This document shows, one piece after another, positions 1-5,070 of a stretch of DNA of 5,897 bases. A program made the position numbers and the translations under genes. Below the pieces are notes generated by a model. That model was not told the DNA's origin and searched no databases. It was given only the letters and a program-made list of their open reading frames with translations. Source of the DNA: Propionibacteriaceae bacterium (GTDB lineage: Bacteria > Actinomycetota > Actinomycetes > Propionibacteriales > Propionibacteriaceae); assembly GCA_030450535.1 (NCBI GenBank), contig JAKDIK010000178.1:1-5897 (forward strand). The letters run 5' to 3'. The number at the start of each line of letters is the position of its first letter. Position 1 is the first letter of the stretch.

Positions 1-444
1 CGGGCAGATCGTCGCCCCCGCCCCGAGCCAGGCGTTGCGGCAGATGCGGACGCCCGCCGTCATGACCGAGCGTCGCGTCGCCGGATCGGTCGGGTGGTTC
101 ACCGACAGCACCTTCACCCCGGGCGCGACGAGCACGTCGTCCTCGAGCACGATGCCGCCCAGGTCGGTGAACATGCAGCCCATGTTGATGAAGACGCGCT
201 CACCGAGACTCAGGTGCGCGCCGAAGTCGGAGTTGAAAGGGGTGAGCACCTCCACGCTCGCCGGCACATCCTTGCCCGTGATCGCGCCGAGGATCGCGCG
301 CACCTCGTCGGGCGCATGGTAGGAGCCGTTCAGTTCCGCGCACAGCCGGATCGTCTCCTGCTGCCGCCGGCCGATCTCCCGCGCGAACTCCGGATCGGAG
401 AAGTCGACGAATCCGCCCGTCAGGCAGCGCTCCAGGATGCTCAT
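1..444 (-). CDS. sugar O-acetyltransferase, maltose/galactoside acetyltransferase type (3' end outside window)
   Basis: This encodes the first 148 residues of a left-handed beta-helix acyltransferase; the rest lies beyond position 1. Family members move acetyl from acetyl-CoA to a sugar hydroxyl in the cytoplasm and act as trimers. The N-terminal 60 or so residues (e.g. RRQQETIRLCAELN, 26-39) resemble the helical cap domain of these enzymes. From about residue 66 come hexapeptide-type repeats: TPFNSDFGAHLSLGERVFIN, then FTDLGGIVLEDDVLVAPGVKV, then NHPTDPATRR. H117 in NHP corresponds to the catalytic His of LacA/Maa, and N87 matches the conserved Asn of the FxN stretch. The ATG at 444-442 is chosen because the Mac-like cap begins there and a TAGCTT box lies 7 nt upstream; no Shine-Dalgarno is seen. 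A 40-bp gap separates it from the upstream 67-aa ORF. The family is sure, the acceptor sugar is unknown, and a non-sugar acceptor is possible. Confidence 0.9.
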   Translation of the reverse strand, partial: MSILERCLTGGFVDFSDPEFAREIGRRQQETIRLCAELNGSYHAPDEVRAILGAITGKDVPASVEVLTPFNSDFGAHLSLGERVFINMGCMFTDLGGIVLEDDVLVAPGVKVLSVNHPTDPATRRSVMTAGVRICRNAWLGAGATICP

Positions 445-451
445 GGGAGCC

Positions 452-457
452 AAGCTA
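452..457 (-). promoter_or_regulatory. candidate -10 box of a leaderless promoter for the acetyltransferase gene
   Basis: On the minus strand TAGCTT fits the actinobacterial TAnnnT -10 pattern. It is followed by 7 nt (GGCTCCC) and then the ATG at 444. Transcription starting 7 nt after the box would begin at the start codon, giving a leaderless mRNA, which agrees with the missing Shine-Dalgarno. No good -35 is seen at 16-18 bp spacing. The call rests on the box and on the same arrangement at four other genes here. Confidence 0.4.
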
Positions 458-484
458 GCGCAGCCTGCCCCCCGGCCGATCGCC

Positions 485-688
485 TCAGCCGTGGGATTCT
501 GCATCCTCCACCAGCACGCGGGCGGCGTCCCCGGCGCGGACGACGAAGCGGTCCATCTCCTCGCCCGTGCAGGCCTGCAGGACGACGGTGACGGCGTCCG
601 AGGTGAGGTCGGCGACACGCCAGGTGGCCCCGGACGCCTCCCAGCGCCGCAGCAGGGCGACCACGTCGCCGGATTCCTCGCGCACCAC
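485..688 (-). CDS. small conserved-looking hypothetical protein, 67 aa
   Basis: I do not recognise a named family. The product is a small acidic soluble protein with no signal peptide or membrane helix. An N-terminal amphipathic stretch (VVALLRRWEASG, 9-20) is followed by GATWRVADLTSDAVTVVLQACTGEEMDRFVV (20-50), which alternates like beta-strands and has a WRV and a CTGEE-DRF pattern. This recalls short uncharacterised actinobacterial ORFs, but I cannot confirm that here. The start is one of two tandem GTG codons (688-686 or 685-683). An in-frame stop lies just upstream at 700-698 and there is no Shine-Dalgarno, but a TAGGCT box sits 6 nt before the first GTG. It lies 40 bp upstream of the acetyltransferase on the same strand and is divergent from the guanidine riboswitch unit. 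A longer overlapping frame (to 725) is rich in Arg and Gly and looks like a shadow. Confidence 0.65.
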   Translation of the reverse strand: MVREESGDVVALLRRWEASGATWRVADLTSDAVTVVLQACTGEEMDRFVVRAGDAARVLVEDAESHG

Positions 689-694
689 GGGGGC

Positions 695-700
695 AGCCTA
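695..700 (-). promoter_or_regulatory. candidate -10 box of a leaderless promoter for the 67-aa ORF
   Basis: TAGGCT on the minus strand is followed by 6 nt (GCCCCC) and then GTG at 688. The same hexamer and nearly the same spacing occur before proA. A possible -35 TTGCTG lies at 725-720, but with a long 19-bp spacer. The box also contains the in-frame TAG that closes the frame upstream, so translation cannot begin further upstream in this frame. Confidence 0.4.
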
Positions 701-735
701 CGCCGCCACCGTCCTGCCGCAGCAACCCGGGCTGC

Positions 736-741
736 TAGCCT
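736..741 (+). promoter_or_regulatory. candidate -10 box for the riboswitch / SMR transcript
   Basis: TAGCCT fits TAnnnT and would start transcription at about 747-749, giving a leader of about 75 nt that contains the whole aptamer at 766-806. A GC hairpin (GGCCC 751-755 with GGGCC 760-764) lies between start and aptamer. No clear -35 is seen at 17-18 bp. It is divergent from the 67-aa ORF promoter, so this roughly 50-bp gap would hold two back-to-back promoters. Confidence 0.35.
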
Positions 742-765
742 CGACGGCGAGGCCCACCCGGGCCC

Positions 766-806
766 GCGGACGAGGGAGCAGTACCCGCTCAGGACAAGAC
801 TGACTC
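766..806 (+). promoter_or_regulatory. guanidine-III riboswitch aptamer (mini-ykkC-III type)
   Basis: The 41-nt stretch carries the conserved core of the class: GGACGAGG (768-775), GTACCCG (781-787) and TCAGGACAAGAC (789-800). Compared with the Thermobifida fusca aptamer, the pseudoknot strands differ but still pair: GCGG (766-769) with CCGC (785-788), where T. fusca has CCGG with CCGG. The hairpin stem also pairs with other bases: GAG-CAGT (776-782) with ACTG-A-CTC (799-806), with a single bulged A803. Changed sequence with kept pairing is strong evidence for a real RNA structure. The class binds guanidinium and is known mainly from Actinobacteria upstream of SMR transporter genes. Here it sits 17 nt before the ATG of such a gene, and its last paired base touches the Shine-Dalgarno, which suggests control of translation. 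No intrinsic terminator is seen after it. The exact switching partner sequence is not evident. Confidence 0.93.
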
Positions 807-814
807 GGAAGGGA
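807..814 (+). promoter_or_regulatory. Shine-Dalgarno of the first SMR gene, abutting the riboswitch
   Basis: GGAAGGGA ends 9 nt before ATG 824. It begins at the base after the aptamer's closing stem, so folding of that stem or of a competing structure could change ribosome access. A weak possible sequestering pair is CGGAA (806-810) with TTCCG (847-851) inside the coding region; C806 is used in both foldings. That competition is inference only. Confidence 0.75.
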
Positions 815-823
815 TTCTCGATC

Positions 824-1138
824 ATGTCCTGGGTCATCCTGATCGGTTCCGGCGCCCTGGAGGCCGTCTGGGCCGTCGCGCTGTCGCTGTCGCGCGGGCT
901 GCGCCGCTGGCGTCCGACCCTCGTCTTTCTCGTGGCCATGACCGTCTCGATGGCTGGTCTGGCGTATGCCATGCGCGAGATCCCCACCGGCACGGCCTAC
1001 GCCGTGTGGGTCGGCATCGGCGCCACGCTCACCGTCGGAGTGGGCATCGCCCAGGGCATCGAGAAGCTCACGGTCGCCCGCGCGCTGCTGCTCCTGCTTC
1101 TCGTCGGCTGCGTCGTGGGCCTCAAGGTGGTGAGTTGA
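824..1138 (+). CDS. SMR family transporter, Gdx/SugE type, subunit 1 (104 aa)
   Basis: This is a four-helix inner-membrane proton-coupled antiporter of normal SMR length, probably exporting guanidinium. The residues that line the guanidinium site in the Gdx subgroup are all in place: G10, E13 (the proton/substrate carboxylate), W16, S42, Y59 and W62, with the signature IPTGTAYAVWVGIGA at 53-67. Helices lie at roughly 3-22, 32-50, 57-77 and 86-103. Loop 1 holds four Arg (24, 27, 28, 30) and loop 3 has K81 and R86, which favours loops 1 and 3 in the cytoplasm and so N-out/C-out. The loop-3 GES/GEP motif of typical Gdx proteins is replaced by GIEK. The start is set by a good Shine-Dalgarno 9 nt upstream and by the MSWVIL opening typical of the family; the frame is open further upstream but without similarity. 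The next gene begins 1 nt after its stop. The guanidine-III riboswitch upstream is the main ground for the substrate. Confidence 0.92.
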   Translation: MSWVILIGSGALEAVWAVALSLSRGLRRWRPTLVFLVAMTVSMAGLAYAMREIPTGTAYAVWVGIGATLTVGVGIAQGIEKLTVARALLLLLLVGCVVGLKVVS

Positions 1139-1139
1139 C

Positions 1140-1502
1140 GTGCCGTGGCTGATCCTGCTGCTCAGCGCCGTCTGCGAGGCCGTGTGGGCCACCGCGCTGG
1201 GGGCGTCCGCCGGACTCACCCGCCCCGGACCCGTCGCCGTCTTCGGCGTCTTCGTCACCCTCAGCATGCTCGGGCTGGCCTGGGCGCTGCGCCACATCGG
1301 CGTCGGGACGGCCTACGCCGTCTGGACCGGCGTCGGCGCGGCCCTCACCGTCACCTGGGCCATGGCGACCGGCGCCGAACCCGCCGACCCGATCCGCATC
1401 GCGCTGCTCGCCGGCATCGTCGTCGCGGTCATCGGACTCAAGCTGGCCGGCGACCGCGAGCCGGCCCGTCAGGACTCTCGCGCCGACACCACCGCGTTGT
1501 AG
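1140..1502 (+). CDS. SMR family transporter, Gdx/SugE type, subunit 2 (120 aa)
   Basis: This is a paralogue of the preceding gene and most likely its partner in a heterodimeric exporter. It has E13, W16, S42, Y59 and W62 and the signature IGVGTAYAVWTGVGA (53-67), but A10 instead of G10. Loop 3 holds E80 and D83, and loop 1 has only one Arg, while K101 and three further Arg lie at the C-terminus. The charge balance therefore points to N-in/C-in, the reverse of subunit 1. The tail after K101 (about 19 residues, hydrophilic and mixed in charge) is longer than in typical SMR proteins of about 105 aa. The GTG start lies 1 nt past the upstream TGA, so translation is probably coupled, and the same riboswitch should govern it. 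Its last 34 nt overlap the convergent histidine phosphatase gene. Confidence 0.9.
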   Translation: MPWLILLLSAVCEAVWATALGASAGLTRPGPVAVFGVFVTLSMLGLAWALRHIGVGTAYAVWTGVGAALTVTWAMATGAEPADPIRIALLAGIVVAVIGLKLAGDREPARQDSRADTTAL

Positions 1503-2092
1503 GTCACGATCCGCCAGCGGTCGGCGGGCTCCAGGATCGTCCACGAGCAGTTCCAGAGCCCCGCCAGGGCGAACGAGCCGGAGAAGCCGAGCCCCGCGGC
1601 CAGCGCCAGCCCGACCCGCAGGCTCAACCCGTGGCCGACCACGACGGTGGTCTCGCCGGGATGCCGCTGCGCGAGCTCGGCCAGAACGCCGGCGACCCGC
1701 TCCCCCGCCTCCGTGGCGGTCTCGCCGGTATCCGAACGCCGGAAGTCCTCGCCGGCGGCCAGCGCGTCGTGGAACCACGGGTTCGCCTCGGCGATCGCCG
1801 TGATCGTCTGGCCCGACCACGAGCCGACGTTGATCTCGCGCAGGCGCGGCTCGGTCTCGACGACAAGCCCGGACGCGGTGGCGATCGCCTGCGCGGTCTC
1901 CTGGGCCCGCCCCAGATCGGACGCCACGACGCGCGCCGGCTTCATGGCCGCCACGCGGTCGCCGACGGCGTCCGCCTGCTTGCGACCCACCCGGTTGAGC
2001 GGAATGTCCTGGTGGCCCTGGAAGCGCCCGGAGGCGTTGGAATCGGTCTGGCCGTGCCGCACGAGCACGAGCCGGGTGCGCGGGGCGTCCAT
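1469..2092 (-). CDS. histidine phosphatase family protein (phosphoglycerate mutase-like), 207 aa
   Basis: This is a cytoplasmic phosphatase of the branch that uses a phospho-histidine intermediate. LVLVRHGQTDSN (8-19) gives the RHG motif with nucleophile H13 and R12; R62 in SDLGRAQET, E86 in LREINVGSWSG, and H154 in VVVGHGLSLR complete the active site. The ATG at 2092 is 10 nt after the rsfS stop and puts the RHG motif at the usual N-terminal position; no strong Shine-Dalgarno is seen, so coupling with rsfS is likely. In Mycobacterium the phosphatase gene in the same nadD-rsfS position encodes glucosyl-3-phosphoglycerate phosphatase (GpgP), so a sugar-phosphate substrate is a fair guess, not shown by the sequence. 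A broad-specificity phosphatase is the alternative. Its 3' end overlaps the convergent SMR gene. Confidence 0.9.
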   Translation of the reverse strand: MDAPRTRLVLVRHGQTDSNASGRFQGHQDIPLNRVGRKQADAVGDRVAAMKPARVVASDLGRAQETAQAIATASGLVVETEPRLREINVGSWSGQTITAIAEANPWFHDALAAGEDFRRSDTGETATEAGERVAGVLAELAQRHPGETTVVVGHGLSLRVGLALAAGLGFSGSFALAGLWNCSWTILEPADRWRIVTYNAVVSARES

Positions 2093-2102
2093 CAGCGGCG
2101 CT

Positions 2103-2477
2103 TCATCGCAGCGACGCGGCGTCCAGCTCGAGCTCGACGGTCGGGCAGTCGCGCCACAGCCGCTCCAGCGAGTACAGCTCACGCTCCTCGGCGTGCTGCA
2201 CATGGACGATGAGATCGCCGAAATCAAGCAGCACCCAGCGGGCCTCGCTCGTGCCCTCGCGGCGGATCGCCTTCGTGCCAGCCTTGAACAGCGCCTCCTC
2301 GATGCCGTCCACCACGCCCGCGACCTGCCGCTCGTTGTTCGCCGTCGCGATGAGAAACACGTCGGTGAGGGCGAGCCGTTCGGTGACGTCGAACGCGACG
2401 ACGTCGCGGGCCAGTTTGTCGGACGCGGCCTGGGCGGCGATGCGCGTGAGGTCGAGGGCGTCTTCGGTCGCCGCCAT
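2103..2477 (-). CDS. rsfS: ribosomal silencing factor RsfS
   Basis: The 124-aa product belongs to the RsfS/DUF143 family, which binds ribosomal protein uL14 on the large subunit and blocks joining of the subunits, lowering translation when nutrients are short. Family landmarks are the DLTRIAAQAASDKLARDVVAFDV opening (9-31), the VFLIATANNERQVAGVVDGIEEAL segment (40-63), and the conserved end WVLLDFGDLIVHV followed by RELYSLERLWRDCP (81-112). Length is normal for the family. The ATG at 2477 has AAGGAG (2487-2482) with a short 4-nt spacer. It follows the nadD stop by 16 nt, and its own stop is 10 nt before the phosphatase start, so the three genes form one transcription unit, as in many actinobacteria. 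Confidence 0.96.
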   Translation of the reverse strand: MAATEDALDLTRIAAQAASDKLARDVVAFDVTERLALTDVFLIATANNERQVAGVVDGIEEALFKAGTKAIRREGTSEARWVLLDFGDLIVHVQHAEERELYSLERLWRDCPTVELELDAASLR

Positions 2478-2493
2478 GAAACTCCTTGTGGAT

Positions 2494-3132
2494 CTACGTC
2501 TGGTTCTCGCGGTAGAGCCCGCGCTTGGTGATGTACTGCACGATACCGTCCGGCACCAGATACCAGATCGGCTCGCCCACCGCCCGCCGCTCACGGCACG
2601 CGGTCGAGCTGATCGCCATGGCGGGCACCTCCAGCAGGGTCACCTTGTCGGCCGGCAGGTGTGAGATGTCCTTCTGTTCAAGGTCGACGCCCGGACGCGA
2701 CACCCCGACGAAGTGCGCGAGATCGAACAGCTCGGCGGAGCCGCGCCACGTGAGGATCTGGCTGAGGGCGTCCGCACCGGTGATGAAGAACAGCTCGGTC
2801 TCGGGGCCACGCACGCGGCGCAGGTCGCGCAGGGTGTCGACGGTGTAGGTGTCGCCGGGGCGGTCGATGTCGACGCGGCTCACCGAGAAACGCGGATTGG
2901 ACGCCGTCGCGATGACGGTCATGAGATACCGGTCCTCGGCGGCGGAGACCTTCTTGTCCGCCTTCTGCCACGGCCGTCCGGTGGGGACGAACACGACCTC
3001 GTCGAGCCCAAACCGCGCCTGCACCTCCGAGGCGGCCACGAGGTGGCCGTGGTGGATGGGGTCGAACGTGCCACCCATGACGCCGAGGCGCCACGTCGTC
3101 TGATTCTCGCCCGCGGCGAGCCGGGGGTTCAC
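2494..3132 (-). CDS. nadD: nicotinate-nucleotide adenylyltransferase NadD
   Basis: NadD joins nicotinate mononucleotide and ATP to give deamido-NAD in NAD biosynthesis in the cytoplasm. The 212-aa product has the nucleotidyltransferase signature GGTFDPIHHGH (20-30), the FITGAD stretch (116-121) and the C-terminal ISSTACR (174-180), equivalent to the family's ISSTxxR ATP-binding motif. The GTG start at 3132 overlaps the stop of the 47-aa membrane ORF as GTGA. The only in-frame ATG near the beginning lies inside the signature region at residue 19, so the GTG is preferred. No strong Shine-Dalgarno is seen, and the overlap suggests translational coupling. It is followed by rsfS after 16 nt. Confidence 0.96.
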   Translation of the reverse strand: MNPRLAAGENQTTWRLGVMGGTFDPIHHGHLVAASEVQARFGLDEVVFVPTGRPWQKADKKVSAAEDRYLMTVIATASNPRFSVSRVDIDRPGDTYTVDTLRDLRRVRGPETELFFITGADALSQILTWRGSAELFDLAHFVGVSRPGVDLEQKDISHLPADKVTLLEVPAMAISSTACRERRAVGEPIWYLVPDGIVQYITKRGLYRENQT

Positions 3133-3272
3133 TTCGAGATCGTGTGGGGCCGTCCCGATCCGAAGAGCACGGTGATGCCGAGCAACATCAGCAGCAGGCC
3201 GAACGCGACGGCCCCGATGATGATCGAACCGGTGTGGTCGGCCGCGTGGGCCGCAGTCTCCAGCAGCGTCAT
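3129..3272 (-). CDS. small single-helix membrane protein, 47 aa, first gene of the nadD operon
   Basis: The function is unknown. The product begins with a short polar segment containing two His (MTLLETAAHAADHTG), then a single hydrophobic helix at about 16-37 (SIIIGAVAFGLLLMLLGITVLF), then a basic tail GSGRPHTISK. The positive tail suggests N-out, C-in. Its TGA overlaps the GTG of nadD by 4 nt, and a TAAGCT box lies 7 nt before its ATG with no Shine-Dalgarno, so it should head a leaderless nadD-rsfS-phosphatase transcript. From general memory, short one-helix ORFs with a GRPH-like tail occur before nadD in other actinomycetes, which would support a real gene; I cannot verify that here. Alternatively it is a leader peptide whose translation sets nadD expression. 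Confidence 0.78.
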   Translation of the reverse strand: MTLLETAAHAADHTGSIIIGAVAFGLLLMLLGITVLFGSGRPHTISK

Positions 3273-3279
3273 GCGCGGG

Positions 3280-3285
3280 AGCTTA
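3280..3285 (-). promoter_or_regulatory. candidate -10 box of the leaderless nadD-operon promoter
   Basis: TAAGCT is followed by 7 nt (CCCGCGC) and the ATG at 3272. The expected -35 region falls inside the inverted repeat at 3295-3314 and has no TTGACA-like hexamer, which would suit a promoter controlled by a bound protein. Confidence 0.42.
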
Positions 3286-3294
3286 CCGGTTGGC

Positions 3295-3314
3295 GCGTCC
3301 GAGCGTTCGGACGC
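3295..3314. repeat. inverted repeat (8-bp arms, 4-bp loop), operator or terminator candidate
   Basis: GCGTCCGA and TCGGACGC are perfect reverse complements separated by GCGT. On the minus strand it lies 56 bp after the NTF2-like stop and spans roughly -23 to -42 relative to the start of the 47-aa gene. It could end the upstream transcript as a GC hairpin without a T-run, as is common in actinobacteria, or act as an operator over the nadD-operon promoter. The sequence alone does not decide. Confidence 0.5.
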
Positions 3315-3370
3315 CGGCGCGCGGCGTGGTCACTGTTCGGGGCCGATCGCAGCCGAGGTCCGGCGCAGCC

Positions 3371-3745
3371 TCACTGCGGCGTCAGCAGCCGCGTGAACGA
3401 CATCGAGGCGAGCTTCCATCCGTCCTCGTGCACGAACACCTCAGTCACCATGAAAGGGTTGGTCACCTCGTTGCCGCCGACGACAGCCACCAGGTCGAGC
3501 CGGGTCAGCATGATCGCCGTCGACTCGCTCAGGAACGGCACCGACCGCTCGTGGACGGTGGTCTCGCGGTACTCGATGTGCCCCTCGCGGATCACGTCCA
3601 GCTCCTGCTGCCGCGTCATCGTCGCGCCCATGTGCACGAAACGCGCGCGCTCGTCGAACAGCCCGTCGAGCGCCTCGACATCGCGCTCGGCCATCCAGCG
3701 CCACTTGTTCTCCGACAGCTCGATGATCGTCGTCTCGTCCGTCAC
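3371..3745 (-). CDS. NTF2-like (SnoaL/DUF4440-type) protein, 124 aa
   Basis: This small cytoplasmic protein has the cone-shaped NTF2 fold, whose members serve as enzymes or binding domains, so no single reaction can be assigned. The visible pattern is family-typical: an N-terminal helix with NKWRWMAERDVEALDGLFDERARFVHMG, a middle REGHIEYRETTVHERSV, and strands VVGGNEVTNPFMVTEVFV and GWKLASMSFTRL at the end. I prefer the GTG at 3745 because AGAGGA (3755-3750) precedes it by 4 nt and the family's helix begins directly after. An ATG at 3769 would add eight residues but has no Shine-Dalgarno or -10 box at leaderless distance. It begins 52 bp after the proA stop and may be read with it. No signal peptide is seen. 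Confidence 0.85.
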   Translation of the reverse strand: MTDETTIIELSENKWRWMAERDVEALDGLFDERARFVHMGATMTRQQELDVIREGHIEYRETTVHERSVPFLSESTAIMLTRLDLVAVVGGNEVTNPFMVTEVFVHEDGWKLASMSFTRLLTPQ

Positions 3746-3797
3746 CTGATCCTCTTCTGCCTCAAGCATGAATGTGCCGATGAGTTCGCCTCGGAGG

Positions 3798-5039
3798 CTA
3801 CCCCCGCGTCTGCCCCGAGCCCGTCAGGATGTACTTCGTCGACGTCATCTCCGGCAGCGCCATGGGACCGCGCGCGTGGAGCTTCTGCGTCGAGATGCCG
3901 ATCTCGGCACCGAAGCCGAACTCCCCGCCGTCCACGAAACGGCTGGACGCGTTGACCAACACCGCGGCGGCGTCCACCTCGGCGGTGAAGCGCTCGGCGT
4001 TGGCAAGGTCGGCGGTGACGATCGTCTCGGAGTGGCCCGTGCTGTGCTGGCGGATGTGGGTGAGAGCGGCGTCCAAGTCCGAGACGACCGCGCAGGCCAG
4101 GTCGAGGCTGAGGTACTCGTCGTCGAACTCGTCCTCGGTGGCGGGCACAACGGCGTCGGAGTGGGCGGCCACCTCGGGCGTCCCGTGGACGGTGACGCCG
4201 GCGTCCGCCAGCGCGGCGAGCGCGCGCGGCAGGAAGGTGGGGGCGGCGTCCGCGTGCACGAGGAGGGTCTCCAACGCGTTGCAGACGCTGGGGCGCTGGG
4301 TCTTGGCGTTGAGCAGGATTTCGAGCGCCACGGCTTGATCGGCCGAGGCGTCCACATACAGGTGGCAGTTGCCCGTGCCCGTCTCGATCACGGGAACCTT
4401 CGACCCCTCGACGACGGCGTTGATGAGGCCTGCACCGCCGCGCGGGATGAGCACGTCGACGAGCCCCCGGGCCCCCATCATCTCGGCGGTGACCTCGCGG
4501 CCGCCCTCCACGAGCTGGACGGCGTCCGCCGGCAGGCCGGCCGTCTCGACCCCCTCGCGCAGCGCGGCGATGATCGCCCGGTTGGATTCGAGCGCCGAGC
4601 TCGAGCCCCGCAGCAGCGCCGCGTTGCCGGACTTGAGGCAGATGCCGCCGGCGTCCGCGGTCACGTTGGGCCGAGCCTCGTAGATGATGCCGACGACGCC
4701 GAACGGCACGCGCACCTGGCGCACGGTGACGCCGTTGGCGTTGGTCCAGCCGCGGACGACGTCGCCGACCGGATCGGCAAGCCCGGCGAGCTGGCGCAGC
4801 CCGTCGGCCATGCCGGCCACGCGTTCGGGCGTGAGGCGCAGGCGGTCGATCAGGGACGCGGGCGTGCCGGACGCCTCGGCGCGCGCGATGTCGGCGGCGT
4901 TGGCGGTCAGGACCGCGTCCTGGGCCGCGAGGAGGGCATCGGCCATCGCCGCCAGGGCCGCGTCCTTGGTGGCCCGGGAAGCGGTCACCAGCACGCGGGC
5001 AGCGTCCTTGGCGGCGACAGCTTGGTCGCTGAAACTCAT
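3798..5039 (-). CDS. proA: glutamate-5-semialdehyde dehydrogenase (gamma-glutamyl phosphate reductase) ProA
   Basis: ProA reduces L-glutamate 5-phosphate with NADPH to glutamate 5-semialdehyde, the second step of proline synthesis, in the cytoplasm. The 413-aa product matches the usual length. Visible marks are VPFGVVGIIYEARPNVTADA (111-130), GNALLRGSS region (139-147), the catalytic Cys C253 in TQRPSVCNALETLLVH, and the C-terminal run FGFGAEIGISTQKLHARGPM followed by ALPEMTSTKYI (to 405). The ATG at 5039 is chosen because the product then begins like ProA; the frame is open up to 5093, but that extension is Arg/Pro-rich and crosses the promoter region. A TAGGCT box 7 nt upstream and no Shine-Dalgarno indicate a leaderless start. 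The partner gene proB lies 745 bp upstream, separated by a toxin-antitoxin cassette on the other strand. Confidence 0.97.
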   Translation of the reverse strand: MSFSDQAVAAKDAARVLVTASRATKDAALAAMADALLAAQDAVLTANAADIARAEASGTPASLIDRLRLTPERVAGMADGLRQLAGLADPVGDVVRGWTNANGVTVRQVRVPFGVVGIIYEARPNVTADAGGICLKSGNAALLRGSSSALESNRAIIAALREGVETAGLPADAVQLVEGGREVTAEMMGARGLVDVLIPRGGAGLINAVVEGSKVPVIETGTGNCHLYVDASADQAVALEILLNAKTQRPSVCNALETLLVHADAAPTFLPRALAALADAGVTVHGTPEVAAHSDAVVPATEDEFDDEYLSLDLACAVVSDLDAALTHIRQHSTGHSETIVTADLANAERFTAEVDAAAVLVNASSRFVDGGEFGFGAEIGISTQKLHARGPMALPEMTSTKYILTGSGQTRG

Positions 5040-5046
5040 GGCGGCC

Positions 5047-5052
5047 AGCCTA
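5047..5052 (-). promoter_or_regulatory. candidate -10 box of a leaderless proA promoter
   Basis: TAGGCT is followed by 7 nt (GGCCGCC) and the proA ATG. The hexamer equals the one before the 67-aa ORF. No good -35 is seen. A promoter here would let proA be expressed independently of proB, as needed if the cassette between them interrupts the transcript. Confidence 0.45.
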
Positions 5053-5070
5053 CGGCGCGGGGCGGGTGAG

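Noticed and set aside
441..725. A 94-codon minus-strand frame overlapping the 67-aa ORF
   Set aside because: The product is low-complexity Gly/Arg, and it would run through the start of the acetyltransferase gene. The 67-aa frame has a balanced composition and a -10 box at leaderless distance.
751..765. GC hairpin before the aptamer as part of a larger ykkC class I (guanidine-I) riboswitch
   Set aside because: None of the guanidine-I core motifs are visible, and the 41-nt guanidine-III core alone explains the leader. The short GGCCC stem is unremarkable in this composition.
1145..2212. Plus-strand open frame of 355 codons across the second SMR and phosphatase genes
   Set aside because: The translation is Arg/Pro-rich without domain signs, and it overlaps two well-recognised genes in other frames.
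3301..3311. Resemblance of CGAGCGTTCG in the inverted repeat to an actinobacterial LexA box
   Set aside because: The SOS box needs CGAAC and GTTCG separated by four bases. Here the left half is CGAGC and there is no spacer.
3850..5040. Frequent GGCGTCC / GGACGCC words, looked at as a possible uptake or chi-like repeat
   Set aside because: Most copies fall in frame as GAC-GCC (Asp-Ala) or related codons in proA, so codon use and protein composition explain them.
3768..5069. Long open frame on the plus strand (433 codons) antisense to proA
   Set aside because: It mirrors the proA reading frame in GC-rich DNA, its product is a His/Gly/Arg-rich string with no family pattern, and proA on the other strand is unmistakable.
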